DNA of 64,000 bases from Nocardioides sp. Soil774 (GCF_001428125.1 NZ_LMSM01000006.1:340074-404073), one strand, 5' to 3'. Shown: positions 35,201 to 42,463, numbered from the stretch's first letter. Program-made: numbers and translations. The notes: generated by a model not told the origin, from the sequence alone.

Positions 35201-35649
35201 ACGGCGTAGGAGGAGAACAGGCCCGCCAGCCGGCGGGCGACGGCATAGCGCCGCGCGGACCGGTCGTCGTCGGGGTCGCCCCCGCCGAGGTGGGTCGTGA
35301 GGTCCTCGAACCCGGGTGCACCCATCACGTCGTCGATCACGGCGAGCAGGGGCCAGGCCAGCCGGTCCGCGCTCCACGGGTCGTCGGCGTCGCGGTCGAG
35401 CAGCATCGAGACCAGCGAGTGCGGCGTCACGAAGTCGACACCGGCGCAAACCCCGTCGCCGCCGCGGGCCCCCACCCCCAGCCGGTGGGACAACCGCTGC
35501 GTCAGCCAGCGCTCCACCCCGCGCGCCGGCACCACCACGACCTCGCGGGCGAACGGGTCGGGCAGAGGTGTGACCAGCAGGTCGGCCAGGCCGTCAGCGA
35601 GCGCGTCGGTGCGCTCGGCCGTGTGCAGGTGCAGGGTCACGGGCGCCAC
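32296..35649 (-). CDS. recC: exodeoxyribonuclease V subunit gamma (RecC)
   Basis: Scaffold and Chi-recognition subunit of RecBCD. 1117 residues with inactive helicase-like folds: the start LHLHTAERTDALADGLADLL and VVVPARGVERWLTQRLSHRLG are typical, followed by RDILVMVPDIETYAPLISAAFG and SVPHRVVCLVGLDDGVFPR, then the C-terminal nuclease-like domain with VSFSTLAAKHRLAAWIDALAL. First gene of recCBD, but only 28 bp downstream of the small membrane gene, so probably transcribed from the upstream cluster too. Chi sequence of the host cannot be read from the protein. Confidence 0.93.
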   Translation of the reverse strand: MAPVTLHLHTAERTDALADGLADLLVTPLPDPFAREVVVVPARGVERWLTQRLSHRLGVGARGGDGVCAGVDFVTPHSLVSMLLDRDADDPWSADRLAWPLLAVIDDVMGAPGFEDLTTHLGGGDPDDDRSARRYAVARRLAGLFSSYAVQRPALLSEWAAHSPSDGAGGALDVDLLWQADLWRRLLAVVDVPPPDVRHADTVARLRSGSGAGLDLPSRLSLFGHTRLPETEVALLRVLGEQREVHLWLPQASTELWHALAPTAQEGQVPRDRDTSAALVGHPLLGSLGRDARELRRTLGDLPGTPAPVSPPAPDTLLGWLQHDLRANLAPDAALRATRTRADDSVQVHACHGAARQVDVLREVLVGLLEDDPTLEPRDILVMVPDIETYAPLISAAFGMADVAGEGAGHPGHRLRVRLADRSLAATNPLLALAAQLVELVRGRMTASQVLDVAGADPVRARFGLGDEELERIAHWIDVSGIRWGYDAEQRGTFGLTGIGANTWASGLRRVLLGAAMSGLDHRQVAGTVPVDDVSDGDLDLVGRFAELVDRVHTFVASAERAVSVTDWTTALSEAVHGLTSTPLDDVWQVAQFDREVTRIAAGAGDSGTTLRQADVRALLQQRLRGRPTRSNFRTGTLTVCTMVPMRSVPHRVVCLVGLDDGVFPRVSTVDGDDVLARRPRTGERDLRAEDRQLFLDAIVAATDKLVITYTGRGEHTGAERPPAVPLGELLDALDRTSATPVRDHVLTHHPLQPFDEDNFVAGALREPHAFTFDRLALAGATAARAERHPVGVLVPSPLPPPARQDVSLADLHDFFAHPVRGFFRRLRIARPYDADEVKDAIPITLDGLEKWAVGDHLASQVLGGADAIAVGEALKVTGQLPPGPLGAGVLDEIIGVVRPLVIRALELRRAPQRTLDVDIDLGGGRRLSGTVSDVWGNNRVSVSFSTLAAKHRLAAWIDALALAAGLPDENWTVHTIGKHRSGGQVQQIGPLAQHEAEQWLRDLVALYDAGQCEPLPLPVKTSLAWAEEHRRVLAGSDGDPDVKARAEWETPRFNDSGFPREDADPWHVRAFGEHADYTLLTTPVRDGEDGPHRLGHHAWRLWAPLIDGGYEQVRGL

Positions 35650-35677
35650 CCTATGAGCGGGTGCCGACAGCCGGGCG

Positions 35678-35809
35678 TCAGCGCGCGAGGAAGTAGACGA
35701 CCACCATCAGGCCGAGTGCGACCAGCACGCCGATGATCGCCCCGGTCACCATCACGGGGCGCCCGGTCTGGTCGGTGGGGTCGAGGTCCTCCGGCGAGTG
35801 TCGGGTCAT
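35678..35809 (-). CDS. 43-residue single-pass membrane protein
   Basis: Short gene: polar N-terminus (TRHSPEDLDPTDQTGRP) followed by one hydrophobic helix of about 20 residues (MVTGAIIGVLVALGLMVVVY) ending FLAR. The ATG overlaps the cinA stop by 4 nt (ATGA), which supports real translational coupling. No family recognised. It separates cinA from recC within a continuous minus-strand run. Confidence 0.65.
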   Translation of the reverse strand: MTRHSPEDLDPTDQTGRPVMVTGAIIGVLVALGLMVVVYFLAR

Positions 35810-36339
35810 GCGCCCACGTACCCCTGCTCCGACGCGTCATGCGCCGGGCCCGACTCCGGCTGCAGGGCCTTGGCGAGCTCGAGCAGCGCCAGCGTCGTCG
35901 CGGAGGCCACCACGACGTCGGGTTCGCCCTCGAAGAGCACCTCGTGGGCGCGGGTGCCGCGACGGTCAGAGATGGCGAGGTGCACCGTCCCCGGCGGCCG
36001 GCCCTCCTGGCTGCCGGGTCCGCCGACACCGGTGATGCCGAGGCCGACGTCGGCGCCGAGGAGGCGGCGTACGCCCTCGGCCATCTGGCGCGCGCAGGCG
36101 TCGCTGACCACCGGGCCCGGGGCGACGCCGAGCACGTCGTGCTTGACCTCGGAGGAGTAGGCGACGAGGGCCCCGCGGTACCACGTCGAGGCGTCCTCGC
36201 CCTGGCCGAGCGCGGCAGAGAGCCGCCCCGCCGTCAACGACTCGGCGACGGCGATCGTGGCCCCTGCGGTGTCGTCGGCAGCCAGCGCGGCGATGCGCTC
36301 CACCCACTGCCGGTCGCTCACCTGGTGCGTGTGGTCCAT
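35806..36339 (-). CDS. cinA: CinA family protein (NMN amidohydrolase domain)
   Basis: 177 residues equal to the C-terminal domain of CinA, which deamidates nicotinamide mononucleotide in pyridine-nucleotide recycling. The core reads IAVAESLTAGRLSAALGQ, STWYRGALVAYSSEVKHDVLGV and VGLGITGVGGPGSQEGRPPGTVHLAI, all conserved. The N-terminal molybdopterin-binding-like domain of full CinA is absent, as is common in single-domain (PncC-like) proteins. Starts 2 nt after the PRC-barrel gene and overlaps the small membrane gene. Confidence 0.92.
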   Translation of the reverse strand: MDHTHQVSDRQWVERIAALAADDTAGATIAVAESLTAGRLSAALGQGEDASTWYRGALVAYSSEVKHDVLGVAPGPVVSDACARQMAEGVRRLLGADVGLGITGVGGPGSQEGRPPGTVHLAISDRRGTRAHEVLFEGEPDVVVASATTLALLELAKALQPESGPAHDASEQGYVGA

Positions 36340-36341
36340 CC

Positions 36342-37085
36342 TCAGTCCTCCCCTGCTCCGCCGGGCTGCACCCGTGGGCCGGGTCCTCCCCGGCGTCCGT
36401 CCTCACGGTCCTGCGCGAGAGGCCGACGGGGGCCCTGCGCGCGCACCGACCCGCGCGTCCAGTCGATGTCGCACTGGCGCGCGTCGACCACCCACGAGTC
36501 GCGGTGCAGCCGGCGCACGACGGCGGCGACGAGCCACGGACCCATGTCGGGCGTGCGGTCGTATCCGAGCATCGAGCCCGGCCCGCCGCGGCCCACGACG
36601 AGCTCGCGGACCACGAGCCCGCGCCCGGGCTCGGGCCGCGCGCGGACGTCGACGACCCGGCCCGCCGGTGTGCCGTCGTGGGTGACGGGGGCGCCGAGGA
36701 GCTGCGCCAGCCGGACCCGGTCGGCGGCGAGGGCGGGTGCGGGCGGCGCCGCCCCGGCACGCCCGGTGCGCAGGCGTACGCCGCTGTCGAGCCGCTCCAC
36801 GAGCGCGAGGTCGATGCGGTCCGCGACGTGCTGCCCGGGTCGCTGCGGGGCCGCGGCGACGTGCAGCTCCTGCGCGCGTCGCCACAGCCGCGGGAGCAGG
36901 GCGTTGGCGCCCAGCAGCAGCCCCGACACCACGAGCGTGCCGTCGTCGTGGCGGGTGAGCTCGAGGTCGTCGACCTTGCCGACGAGCGCGCCGTCGGCGT
37001 CCTGGACCTGCCGGTCGAGCAGGTGCAGCGCCAGGTCGAGCTCGCCCTCGAAGCGGCCGCCCGGCAGGCCGTGCGGGGTGCTCAT
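36342..37085 (-). CDS. PRC-barrel domain protein
   Basis: 247 residues with two PRC-barrel-like regions: LHLLDRQVQDADGALVGKVDDLEL (about 18-41) and LAQLLGAPVTHDGTPAGRVVDVRA (about 125-148), each the 'conserved residue then strand' start of a PRC barrel. The tail from about 215 is arginine/glycine-rich and probably disordered. PRC barrels are protein- or RNA-binding modules in very different systems. The gene overlaps the NRAMP-like transporter by 4 nt, suggesting it works with it, perhaps as a cytosolic regulator. Confidence 0.75.
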   Translation of the reverse strand: MSTPHGLPGGRFEGELDLALHLLDRQVQDADGALVGKVDDLELTRHDDGTLVVSGLLLGANALLPRLWRRAQELHVAAAPQRPGQHVADRIDLALVERLDSGVRLRTGRAGAAPPAPALAADRVRLAQLLGAPVTHDGTPAGRVVDVRARPEPGRGLVVRELVVGRGGPGSMLGYDRTPDMGPWLVAAVVRRLHRDSWVVDARQCDIDWTRGSVRAQGPRRPLAQDREDGRRGGPGPRVQPGGAGED

Positions 37086-38311
37086 GCGCCCATCCCCGTC
37101 AGCGCCATCAACGGGATCGCGGCCACCGCGGCGACCAGGATCAGCACCAGGTAGACCGTGCCGAGGACGTTGGCGACCCGCCCGTTGACGTGGCGGCCGA
37201 GGTAGTCGGGGTCGTTGGCGACCACCAGGATCGGGAAGTACGTCAGGGGCAGCGCGACCGCGGAGAACACCACCGACATCTCCGTCACCAGGATCGGGTC
37301 GACGCCGAGGAGCAGCACGGTGGCCGCGGCCAGGGTCGCCAGCACCAGCACGACGTGGAAGGTGACGGCCTGCTGCGGGCGGACGTACTTGCCCCACTGC
37401 TGGCCGACGTACTGCATCAGCGAGTAGCCGACGGAGAGGCCGGTCTCGCAGGCCGCACCGAAGGTGGCCGCGACGAACCCCAGGACCGCGACGGCGACGC
37501 CGACCTTGCCGAGGGCCTCCGCGACCGGCAGCGCCGTCTCGCCGAGGGTGTCGACCATAATGCCGTCGGGCTGGAGCACCACCGCCGCGCAGCCGGCGAT
37601 CGCCAGCGAGAGCAGCCCGCCGAGCGGGAAGCCGATGAACACGTTGGCCCGCATCGTGCCGATGTCGCGCTCGGTCCACCGCTCCTCGACGCCGCCGGAG
37701 GAGAAGAAGAACACCTCGTAGGGCGTCATCGCCGCGCCGAAGAGCGCGACGGCGTAGTAGGCCCACGTGGTCCAGTCCTCGCTGGCGGGCTTGTCGACCG
37801 TGACGGCCTGGTGGGCCATCGCAGCCCAGTCCGGTCCGAGCTGCCACAGCGCGACGGCGAAGACGATCAGCGCCAGGCCGAGGAGCCCGAGCACGTTCTC
37901 GATGGCGCTGAACTTCGCGCGCCACAGCAGCAGCCACACGGCCAGCGCCACGAAGGGCACCAGCAGGACCTCGTTCACCGAGCTGACCAGCTGCAGCGAC
38001 AGGGCGACGCCGCCGATCTCGGCGATGAAGGTCAGGAACGTGACGCCCATCGATCCCACGAGGTTGAGCAGCGCGACCCGCGGGCCGAGCCGCTCGCGCA
38101 CCAGGTCGAAGGTGGCCCGTCCGCTGACCGCGGCGACGCGGCCCGACATCTCGGCGAAGAGACAGATGCCCACCACGCCCACCACGACGACCGGGGCCAG
38201 CGAGAGCCCGAACCGTGCGCCCACCTGCGCGTTGGTGACCAGGTCGCCGATGTCGACGAAGCCGCCGATGGCGGTGAGGATGCCGAGCGCGACGGCGAAG
38301 AACTTCTTCAC
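37082..38311 (-). CDS. NRAMP-superfamily transporter with variant metal site
   Basis: 409 residues, about eleven membrane helices in the LeuT-like order of NRAMP metal transporters. In helix 1 the canonical DPGN is D20-I-G-D23, so the asparagine ligand is aspartate. In helix 6 the methionine-proline-histidine stretch becomes M195-T-P-Y-E199. Such changes occur in NRAMP relatives that move magnesium or other ions, so Mn/Fe specificity should not be assumed. GTG/ATG starts overlap: the upstream lipoprotein stop and this ATG share 4 nt, as do its stop and the PRC gene. Confidence 0.85.
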   Translation of the reverse strand: MKKFFAVALGILTAIGGFVDIGDLVTNAQVGARFGLSLAPVVVVGVVGICLFAEMSGRVAAVSGRATFDLVRERLGPRVALLNLVGSMGVTFLTFIAEIGGVALSLQLVSSVNEVLLVPFVALAVWLLLWRAKFSAIENVLGLLGLALIVFAVALWQLGPDWAAMAHQAVTVDKPASEDWTTWAYYAVALFGAAMTPYEVFFFSSGGVEERWTERDIGTMRANVFIGFPLGGLLSLAIAGCAAVVLQPDGIMVDTLGETALPVAEALGKVGVAVAVLGFVAATFGAACETGLSVGYSLMQYVGQQWGKYVRPQQAVTFHVVLVLATLAAATVLLLGVDPILVTEMSVVFSAVALPLTYFPILVVANDPDYLGRHVNGRVANVLGTVYLVLILVAAVAAIPLMALTGMGA

Positions 38312-38760
38312 CGCAGGTCCTCGCCGACCCGGTCGAGGTCGTCGGACAGCTCGCCCAGCCGCGCGCGGAGGGCGTCGTACGACGCCTCGTCACCGGCGGT
38401 CACCGCGACGCGGGCCTCCCGCAGCAGGTCGGTGGCGCGACCCAGCACGTCCTGGACCTCGGCGTCCTGGCGACCGGTGCCGGGCGGCGGCTGCTGGCTG
38501 GTGAACGTCTGCTCGGCACTCGCCAGCGACTCCTCCGACTCCACCGCCGCGACACGGGCCGACCGCCCGGGGAGCCGGTCGCGCGACTCGAGGTCGAGCA
38601 CCAGCGCCACGGACTCCACCTCGCTCGTCGTGTCGTCCAGGGCCTGCCGGGCGCTCGCGCGCCAGTCCGCGCGCGACGGCTGGCTCGGCACGCACGCGGT
38701 GAGCCCGGTGGCGAGGAGCACGGTGGCCCCGAGCGCCACGCACGCACGTGAGGGGTTCAC
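38308..38760 (-). CDS. small lipoprotein, helical
   Basis: 150 residues from a GTG start at 38760. Signal peptide followed by lipobox LTAC, then a helical, acidic body with heptad-like spacing (ATDLLREARVAVTAGDEASY, LRARLGELSDDLDRVGEDL), suggesting a coiled coil. First gene of the lipoprotein/NRAMP-like/PRC/CinA/recCBD run; the likely promoter is in the 94-bp gap to the divergent FetB-like gene. No family recognised. It could be an outer-face accessory of the transporter. Confidence 0.7.
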   Translation of the reverse strand: MNPSRACVALGATVLLATGLTACVPSQPSRADWRASARQALDDTTSEVESVALVLDLESRDRLPGRSARVAAVESEESLASAEQTFTSQQPPPGTGRQDAEVQDVLGRATDLLREARVAVTAGDEASYDALRARLGELSDDLDRVGEDLR

Positions 38761-38854
38761 GTCCGACGTCGTACCCGCCGGTTGCTCCGTCCATGCGGTC
38801 GCGTCCGGCGGCCGTCGCTGGCCCTGCGCGCCCCGGTCGGCGAGGATCGGCGCC

Positions 38855-39598
38855 GTGGACTACGCGGGGTGGGGGCTGGGGCTGCTGGTCGTCGGCTTGA
38901 CGACGCTCGGGCTCGCGCGCCTGGCCCGCATCGAGCTGGGCTGGCTCCCGCTGACCGCGCTGCTGCGCGCGGTCGTCCAGCTCGCGGTCGTCGCTGCGAT
39001 CCTGCGTGGCGTGCTGGCGCTGCCGTGGACGGTCGTGCTCTTCATCGTGCTGATGCTCACCACCGCCACGACCACGGCCGGATCGCGGCTCTCCGAGCTG
39101 CCGCGGGGCCGCTCCCTGGCCCTCGTCGGCGTGCTGTCGGGTGCCACCGTGAGCCTGGTGCTGGTCCTCGCCCTGCGGCTGGTCGACCTCGAGGCCCGCT
39201 ACGTCGTCGCGGTGGCGGGCATCGTCATCGGCAACGCGATGTCGGCGGCCACCCTGTCGGGGCGCAACTTCCTGCGCGGGGCCCGCGCCCGACGCGACGA
39301 GGTGGAGGCGTGGCTCTCGCTCGGCGCCACGCCCGCCCAGGCGTACGACGCCATCGGCCGCGACGCGGCCCGCGAGGCCCTCCTGCCGACGCTCGACCAG
39401 ACCCGCTCGACCGGTCTGGTCACGCTGCCGGGGGCGTTCGTGGGAGCCCTGTTCGGGGGCGCGTCGCCCATCGTCGCCGCGCAGTTCCAGCTGGTGGTGC
39501 TCGCCGCCATCGCCCTGGCCATGCTCACGTGCGCGGTGGTGGTCACGCGCCTCGCGGGCCGCTCGCCCCACGTGGTGGCGGAGGCGGCACCGGCCTGA
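38855..39598 (+). CDS. fetB: FetB-family ABC permease (UPF0014)
   Basis: 247-residue membrane protein with about seven helices. Conserved features are LTALLRAVVQLAVVAAILRG near the N-terminus, AGIVIGNAMSAATLSGRNFL in the middle, and the cytoplasmic LSLGATPAQAYDAIGRDAAREALLPTLDQTRSTGLVTLPGAFVG, which is diagnostic. In E. coli FetAB is thought to export iron. The ATPase partner FetA is not adjacent, which is unusual. GTG 38855 gives the standard N-terminus. Monocistronic, followed by a hairpin. Confidence 0.85.
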   Translation: MDYAGWGLGLLVVGLTTLGLARLARIELGWLPLTALLRAVVQLAVVAAILRGVLALPWTVVLFIVLMLTTATTTAGSRLSELPRGRSLALVGVLSGATVSLVLVLALRLVDLEARYVVAVAGIVIGNAMSAATLSGRNFLRGARARRDEVEAWLSLGATPAQAYDAIGRDAAREALLPTLDQTRSTGLVTLPGAFVGALFGGASPIVAAQFQLVVLAAIALAMLTCAVVVTRLAGRSPHVVAEAAPA

Positions 39599-39626
39599 CG
39601 GCCGGGTGGGGCTTGCCTGAACAGGT

Positions 39627-39663
39627 CCGCCGACGGCCACACGGGGGTGGTGGCCGCCGGCGG
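39627..39663. terminator. hairpin between fetB and csbD
   Basis: 14-bp stem with one mismatch (39627-39640 with 39650-39663), 9-nt loop. Lies between convergent stop codons and can serve both. Confidence 0.65.
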
Positions 39664-39672
39664 GGACGGGGG

Positions 39673-39846
39673 TCAGCCCTTGAAGGCGTCCTTGACCTTC
39701 TCGCCGGCCTGCTTCAGGTTGGCGCCGGCCTGGTCGCCCTTGCCCTCGGCCTCCAGGCGCTCGTCGTCGGTCGCCTTGCCGGTGGCTTCCTTGGCCTGGC
39801 CCTTGAGCTCGTCAGCCTTGTTGTCGATCTTGTCGTCGAGACCCAT
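39673..39846 (-). CDS. CsbD family stress protein
   Basis: 57 residues, highly charged and helical, with the CsbD signature spread over the chain: MGLDDKIDNKADELKGQAKE, then ATGKATDDERLEAEGKGDQ and ANLKQAGEKVKDAFKG. AGGAGGAA precedes the ATG at 39846. CsbD proteins are induced by general stress in many bacteria; the molecular role is unknown. Placed between fetB and a small membrane gene, near Dps and the SRPBCC gene, in what looks like a stress neighbourhood. Confidence 0.88.
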   Translation of the reverse strand: MGLDDKIDNKADELKGQAKEATGKATDDERLEAEGKGDQAGANLKQAGEKVKDAFKG

Positions 39847-39966
39847 CGTGGTTCCTCCTGTGCAGTCGGTGCCGACCGGAGTTGGTCACTGTCGAACCTG
39901 CCACGGTGGTGCCCGTCGAACGACACCCGTGCGGGTGGGCCCGGCCCCGGCGCCGGTTCGGGCGCC

Positions 39967-40188
39967 TCAGGCGCCGAGGTGGCGCGGGGGCGTCTGCGTC
40001 GGCACGACCACGAGCTGCGGGCGCGGCTGCGGCGCGGGTGCCGGCACGACCGACAGCTGCGGACGCGGCGCCGGTGCGGTCTGGTGCTCGATCTCCTCGG
40101 CGCGCGAGGCGTCGAGACGCCAGATCACGAAGCAACCGACGATGGCAACGATGATCGCCGCCGTGCTGATCAGGATCACACTGCCCAT
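39967..40188 (-). CDS. small single-pass membrane protein with proline-rich tail
   Basis: 73 residues: an N-terminal hydrophobic helix (VILISTAAIIVAIVGCFVIW), then a cytoplasmic tail with an imperfect repeat APRPQLSVVPAPAP / QPRPQLVVVPTQTP. GGAG lies before the ATG at 40188. It is divergent from the MerR-type regulator and has an excellent promoter that overlaps palindromes, so it is probably a target of that regulator. No family recognised. Confidence 0.65.
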   Translation of the reverse strand: MGSVILISTAAIIVAIVGCFVIWRLDASRAEEIEHQTAPAPRPQLSVVPAPAPQPRPQLVVVPTQTPPRHLGA

Positions 40189-40224
40189 GGGAATCTCCTG
40201 GTGTTCTGGTCGGGTGGGGGTCCC

Positions 40225-40269
40225 TTGACCTCTACAGTCCTGTATAGATTACTTCAGCAGGTTGTACAA
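40225..40269. promoter_or_regulatory. divergent control region with minus-strand promoter and two palindromes
   Basis: On the minus strand TTGTAC (40264-40269) and TATACA (40241-40246) are spaced by 17 bp, a near-consensus promoter for the small membrane gene. TACAGTCCTGTA (40233-40244) and TTGTACAA (40262-40269) are palindromes lying on its -10 and -35. The plus-strand MerR-type gene starts 30 bp further on. Confidence 0.55.
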
Positions 40270-40299
40270 GAGTTGGACACCATCAATCGAGGAGGCCTC

Positions 40300-41148
40300 G
40301 TGCAGACCGCTCCCCAGGACGGGTTCAGCATCGGCGTGCTCGCGGCACGCACCGGGCTGACCCCGGCGGTGCTGCGCACGTGGGAGAACCGCTTCGGCTT
40401 CCCTGCCGGGGTGCGCTCGCCCACCGGCCACCGCCGCTTCACCGACGCCGACGTCGACCTCGTCAAGCAGGTGCTCGAGGTGCGCACGAGCGGCGTGGGG
40501 CTCCAGGTCGCCATCGACACGGTCCGGCGTCGCCAGGACCAGGGCGGGGTCGAGTCGGTCCACGCCGTGCTGTCGCGGGAGTTCCCCCACCTGGTCGTGC
40601 ACCGGCTCGGCCGGCGCGCCCTGATCGCCGCCTCGCACGCGGTCGAGGACGAGGCCCTCGCCCGCGCCGACGGCGCGCTGGTGCTCGGCACCTTCCAGGA
40701 GGGCCACAAGTACGCCCGCTCGCGCCACCGCTGGGACGAGCTGGCCCGCACCGCGTCGTGGGCCGCCGTGGTCGCCGACTTCGACGAGGCCCTGCCCGCC
40801 GACCCGGGCGCGACCCCCGCCCGCTGCCAGCTGCCCGAGCGCTCGCCGCTGCGGCGCGAGTGGACCGTCGTGACGCTCAGCGCCGCGCGGGCCGCGGTGG
40901 TCTCGGCGTGGGAGGTTCCGGCCGCCCCGGGGCGCGCGCCGGTCTACGAGTCGGTCATCAGCACGCACCGCCCCGCCGCCGTCGCGGCCGCGCGCGTGCT
41001 GGTCGACGTCGCCCGCTCGGCGGGCGCTGCCCCGCCGCTGTCGGCCGTCGGCCTGCTCGACGAGCCCGCGGTGGGCCCGGCGACCCCCGCCGTCGACGCC
41101 GACCGGATGTGGCTGCGCGCCCTCGCCCGGCTCGATCCTCCGACCTGA
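40300..41148 (+). CDS. MerR-type regulator with C-terminal DICT-like sensor domain
   Basis: 282 residues. The N-terminal 75 are a MerR helix-turn-helix (SIGVLAARTGLTPAVLRTWENRFGF, then PTGHRRFTDADVDLVKQVLEV). The rest matches DICT-type sensory domains, with HAVEDEALARADGALVLGTFQEGHKYARSRHRW and ESVISTHRPAAVAAARVLVD. DICT domains are associated with light- or redox-linked signalling proteins. GTG 40300 has GGAGG six bases upstream. The transcript leader carries palindromes, suggesting autoregulation. Confidence 0.82.
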   Translation: MQTAPQDGFSIGVLAARTGLTPAVLRTWENRFGFPAGVRSPTGHRRFTDADVDLVKQVLEVRTSGVGLQVAIDTVRRRQDQGGVESVHAVLSREFPHLVVHRLGRRALIAASHAVEDEALARADGALVLGTFQEGHKYARSRHRWDELARTASWAAVVADFDEALPADPGATPARCQLPERSPLRREWTVVTLSAARAAVVSAWEVPAAPGRAPVYESVISTHRPAAVAAARVLVDVARSAGAAPPLSAVGLLDEPAVGPATPAVDADRMWLRALARLDPPT

Positions 41149-41173
41149 GCCCCCCGGACCAGGTGCCGACGCC

Positions 41174-41473
41174 TCAGTGGTGGCGCAGCGCGTCGACCAG
41201 CTGGGCCTTCGTCATCGACGAGCGGCCCTCGATGTCGAGCTCGGCGGCCCGCTTGCGCAGCTCGGCGACGGTGCGGTCCTCGTAGTCCGCGGCCTCGCCG
41301 CCGCGCTCGCCGACCTTCGAGCGCCCCTGGGCGGCGGCCGCGTTGGCGATGCGTGCCGCCTTCTCCTTGCTGGCGCCCTCGTCACGCAGGGCCTCGTAGA
41401 CCTCCGGGTCCTTCACCGACGGTCCCGGGTCACGCTTCTTGGCGGTCTTCTTCGCGGGCTTCTGGTCAGCCAT
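41174..41473 (-). CDS. small basic protein with Rho N-terminal (SAP-like) domain
   Basis: 99 residues. A lysine-rich N-terminus (MADQKPAKKTAKKRDPGPSV) is followed by DPEVYEALRDEGASKEKAARIANAAAAQGRSKVG, common in small actinobacterial proteins, and a C-terminal Rho-N/SAP-like motif (RTVAELRKRAAELDIEGRSS, MTKAQLVDALR). Both ends suggest nucleic-acid binding. It converges with the MerR-type gene (25-bp gap) and diverges from a membrane gene. Confidence 0.8.
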   Translation of the reverse strand: MADQKPAKKTAKKRDPGPSVKDPEVYEALRDEGASKEKAARIANAAAAQGRSKVGERGGEAADYEDRTVAELRKRAAELDIEGRSSMTKAQLVDALRHH

Positions 41474-41558
41474 GTCCGCCACGGTGCCACCGGCGACCGA
41501 CCGTCTGCTCACCCGTCGGGGGGTGTGCGGCGCCCGGCCCGCGAATAGCATCCGGTGC

Positions 41559-42020
41559 GTGCCTGACGACGACCGCGACGAGAGCCCCGACGAGCGGGCC
41601 GACCGCAACTGGGACGAGCTGCTCCAGGAGCTCAGGGTCAGCCAGACCGGCGTACAGCTGCTGGCCGGCTTCCTCGCCACGCTGCCCTTCCAGTCGGGCT
41701 TCGACAAGCTCGACGGCTTCCAGCGTGGGTGGTACGTCGGACTGCTGGCGCTGGCGTTCACCACCGTCGGGGTCACGCTCGCGCCCGTGGCGATCCACCG
41801 CCGCGTCTTCCAGGACGGCGCCAAGCCCGAGCTCGTCCGCGCCGGGCACCGGTTGACCATGGCCGCGCTCGTGCTCATCAGCGTGATGCTGGGGGGAATC
41901 CTCTTCCTGGTCGTCGACGTGGTCTACGACCGGTGGGCCGCGGCTGCCAGCGCGCTCGCCTCCGTGGTGGTGCTCGTGGTCCTGCTCGTGGCCCTGCCCG
42001 CCAGGGTGGCGCGCGACTGA
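41559..42020 (+). CDS. DUF6328-type four-helix membrane protein
   Basis: 153 residues from GTG 41559. Acidic N-terminus (DDDRDESPDERADRNWDELLQELRVSQTGVQLLAGFLATLPF) then four hydrophobic helices. The RVSQTGVQLLAGFLATLPFQ motif at the first helix is characteristic of this family of uncharacterised actinobacterial membrane proteins. Stands alone; divergent from the Rho-N gene by 85 bp. Confidence 0.78.
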   Translation: MPDDDRDESPDERADRNWDELLQELRVSQTGVQLLAGFLATLPFQSGFDKLDGFQRGWYVGLLALAFTTVGVTLAPVAIHRRVFQDGAKPELVRAGHRLTMAALVLISVMLGGILFLVVDVVYDRWAAAASALASVVVLVVLLVALPARVARD

Positions 42021-42025
42021 GTCGC

Positions 42026-42463
42026 TCAGCCCGCCTGCCGGTCGAGGCAGGCGCGCAGCTGGTCGATGGTCTTCGACGCGAGCAGCGGCAGGTAGGCCTG
42101 CACCAGGGGCGCGGCCAGCCGGGACAGCCCGGAGAACTCCATCCGCGCCGTGTAGACGACCCGCGACCCGCCGGTGGCGGGCGCGACCTCGAAGATGTCG
42201 TCGCCCTCGAACGACGGGCCGGTGCCGTGCAGGTGCACGTGGCGCGGCGCGTCGACCTGGGTCGCCTCGTAGGTCAGCTCCACGGTGCGGCCGAGGAAGG
42301 ACGAGACGTTGCGGTACGTCGTCCCGACCCCGCCGTCGCCACCGGTCCGCTCGCAGGTCACCGTGCCGGGGTCCCACTCCGCGGCGTTGCGGAAGTCGGC
42401 GAGGTAGGCGTGGGCGGCCTCGGGGGAGGCGGTCGTGGCGAAGGTGCGGGTGATCGAGGGCAT
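42026..42463 (-). CDS. SRPBCC (START-like) family protein
   Basis: 145-residue helix-grip fold protein that should bind a hydrophobic ligand in a central cavity. The N-terminus TRTFATTASPEAAHAYLADF and WDPGTVTCERTGGDGGVGTTYRN, VVYTARMEFSGLSRL and the long C-terminal helix (VQAYLPLLASKTIDQLRACL) are typical. No catalytic residues can be named. Five bases separate its stop from that of the convergent DUF6328 gene. Confidence 0.85.
   Translation of the reverse strand: MPSITRTFATTASPEAAHAYLADFRNAAEWDPGTVTCERTGGDGGVGTTYRNVSSFLGRTVELTYEATQVDAPRHVHLHGTGPSFEGDDIFEVAPATGGSRVVYTARMEFSGLSRLAAPLVQAYLPLLASKTIDQLRACLDRQAG

Noticed and set aside
29093..35736. Two open frames over 1100 codons on the plus strand opposite recB and recC
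   Set aside because: Antisense shadows of well-conserved RecB and RecC; repetitive low-complexity composition.
40225..40250. Plus-strand promoter TTGACC...TAGATT for the MerR-type gene
   Set aside because: Spacer of 14 bp is too short for a standard promoter; the minus-strand promoter in the same place is much better.
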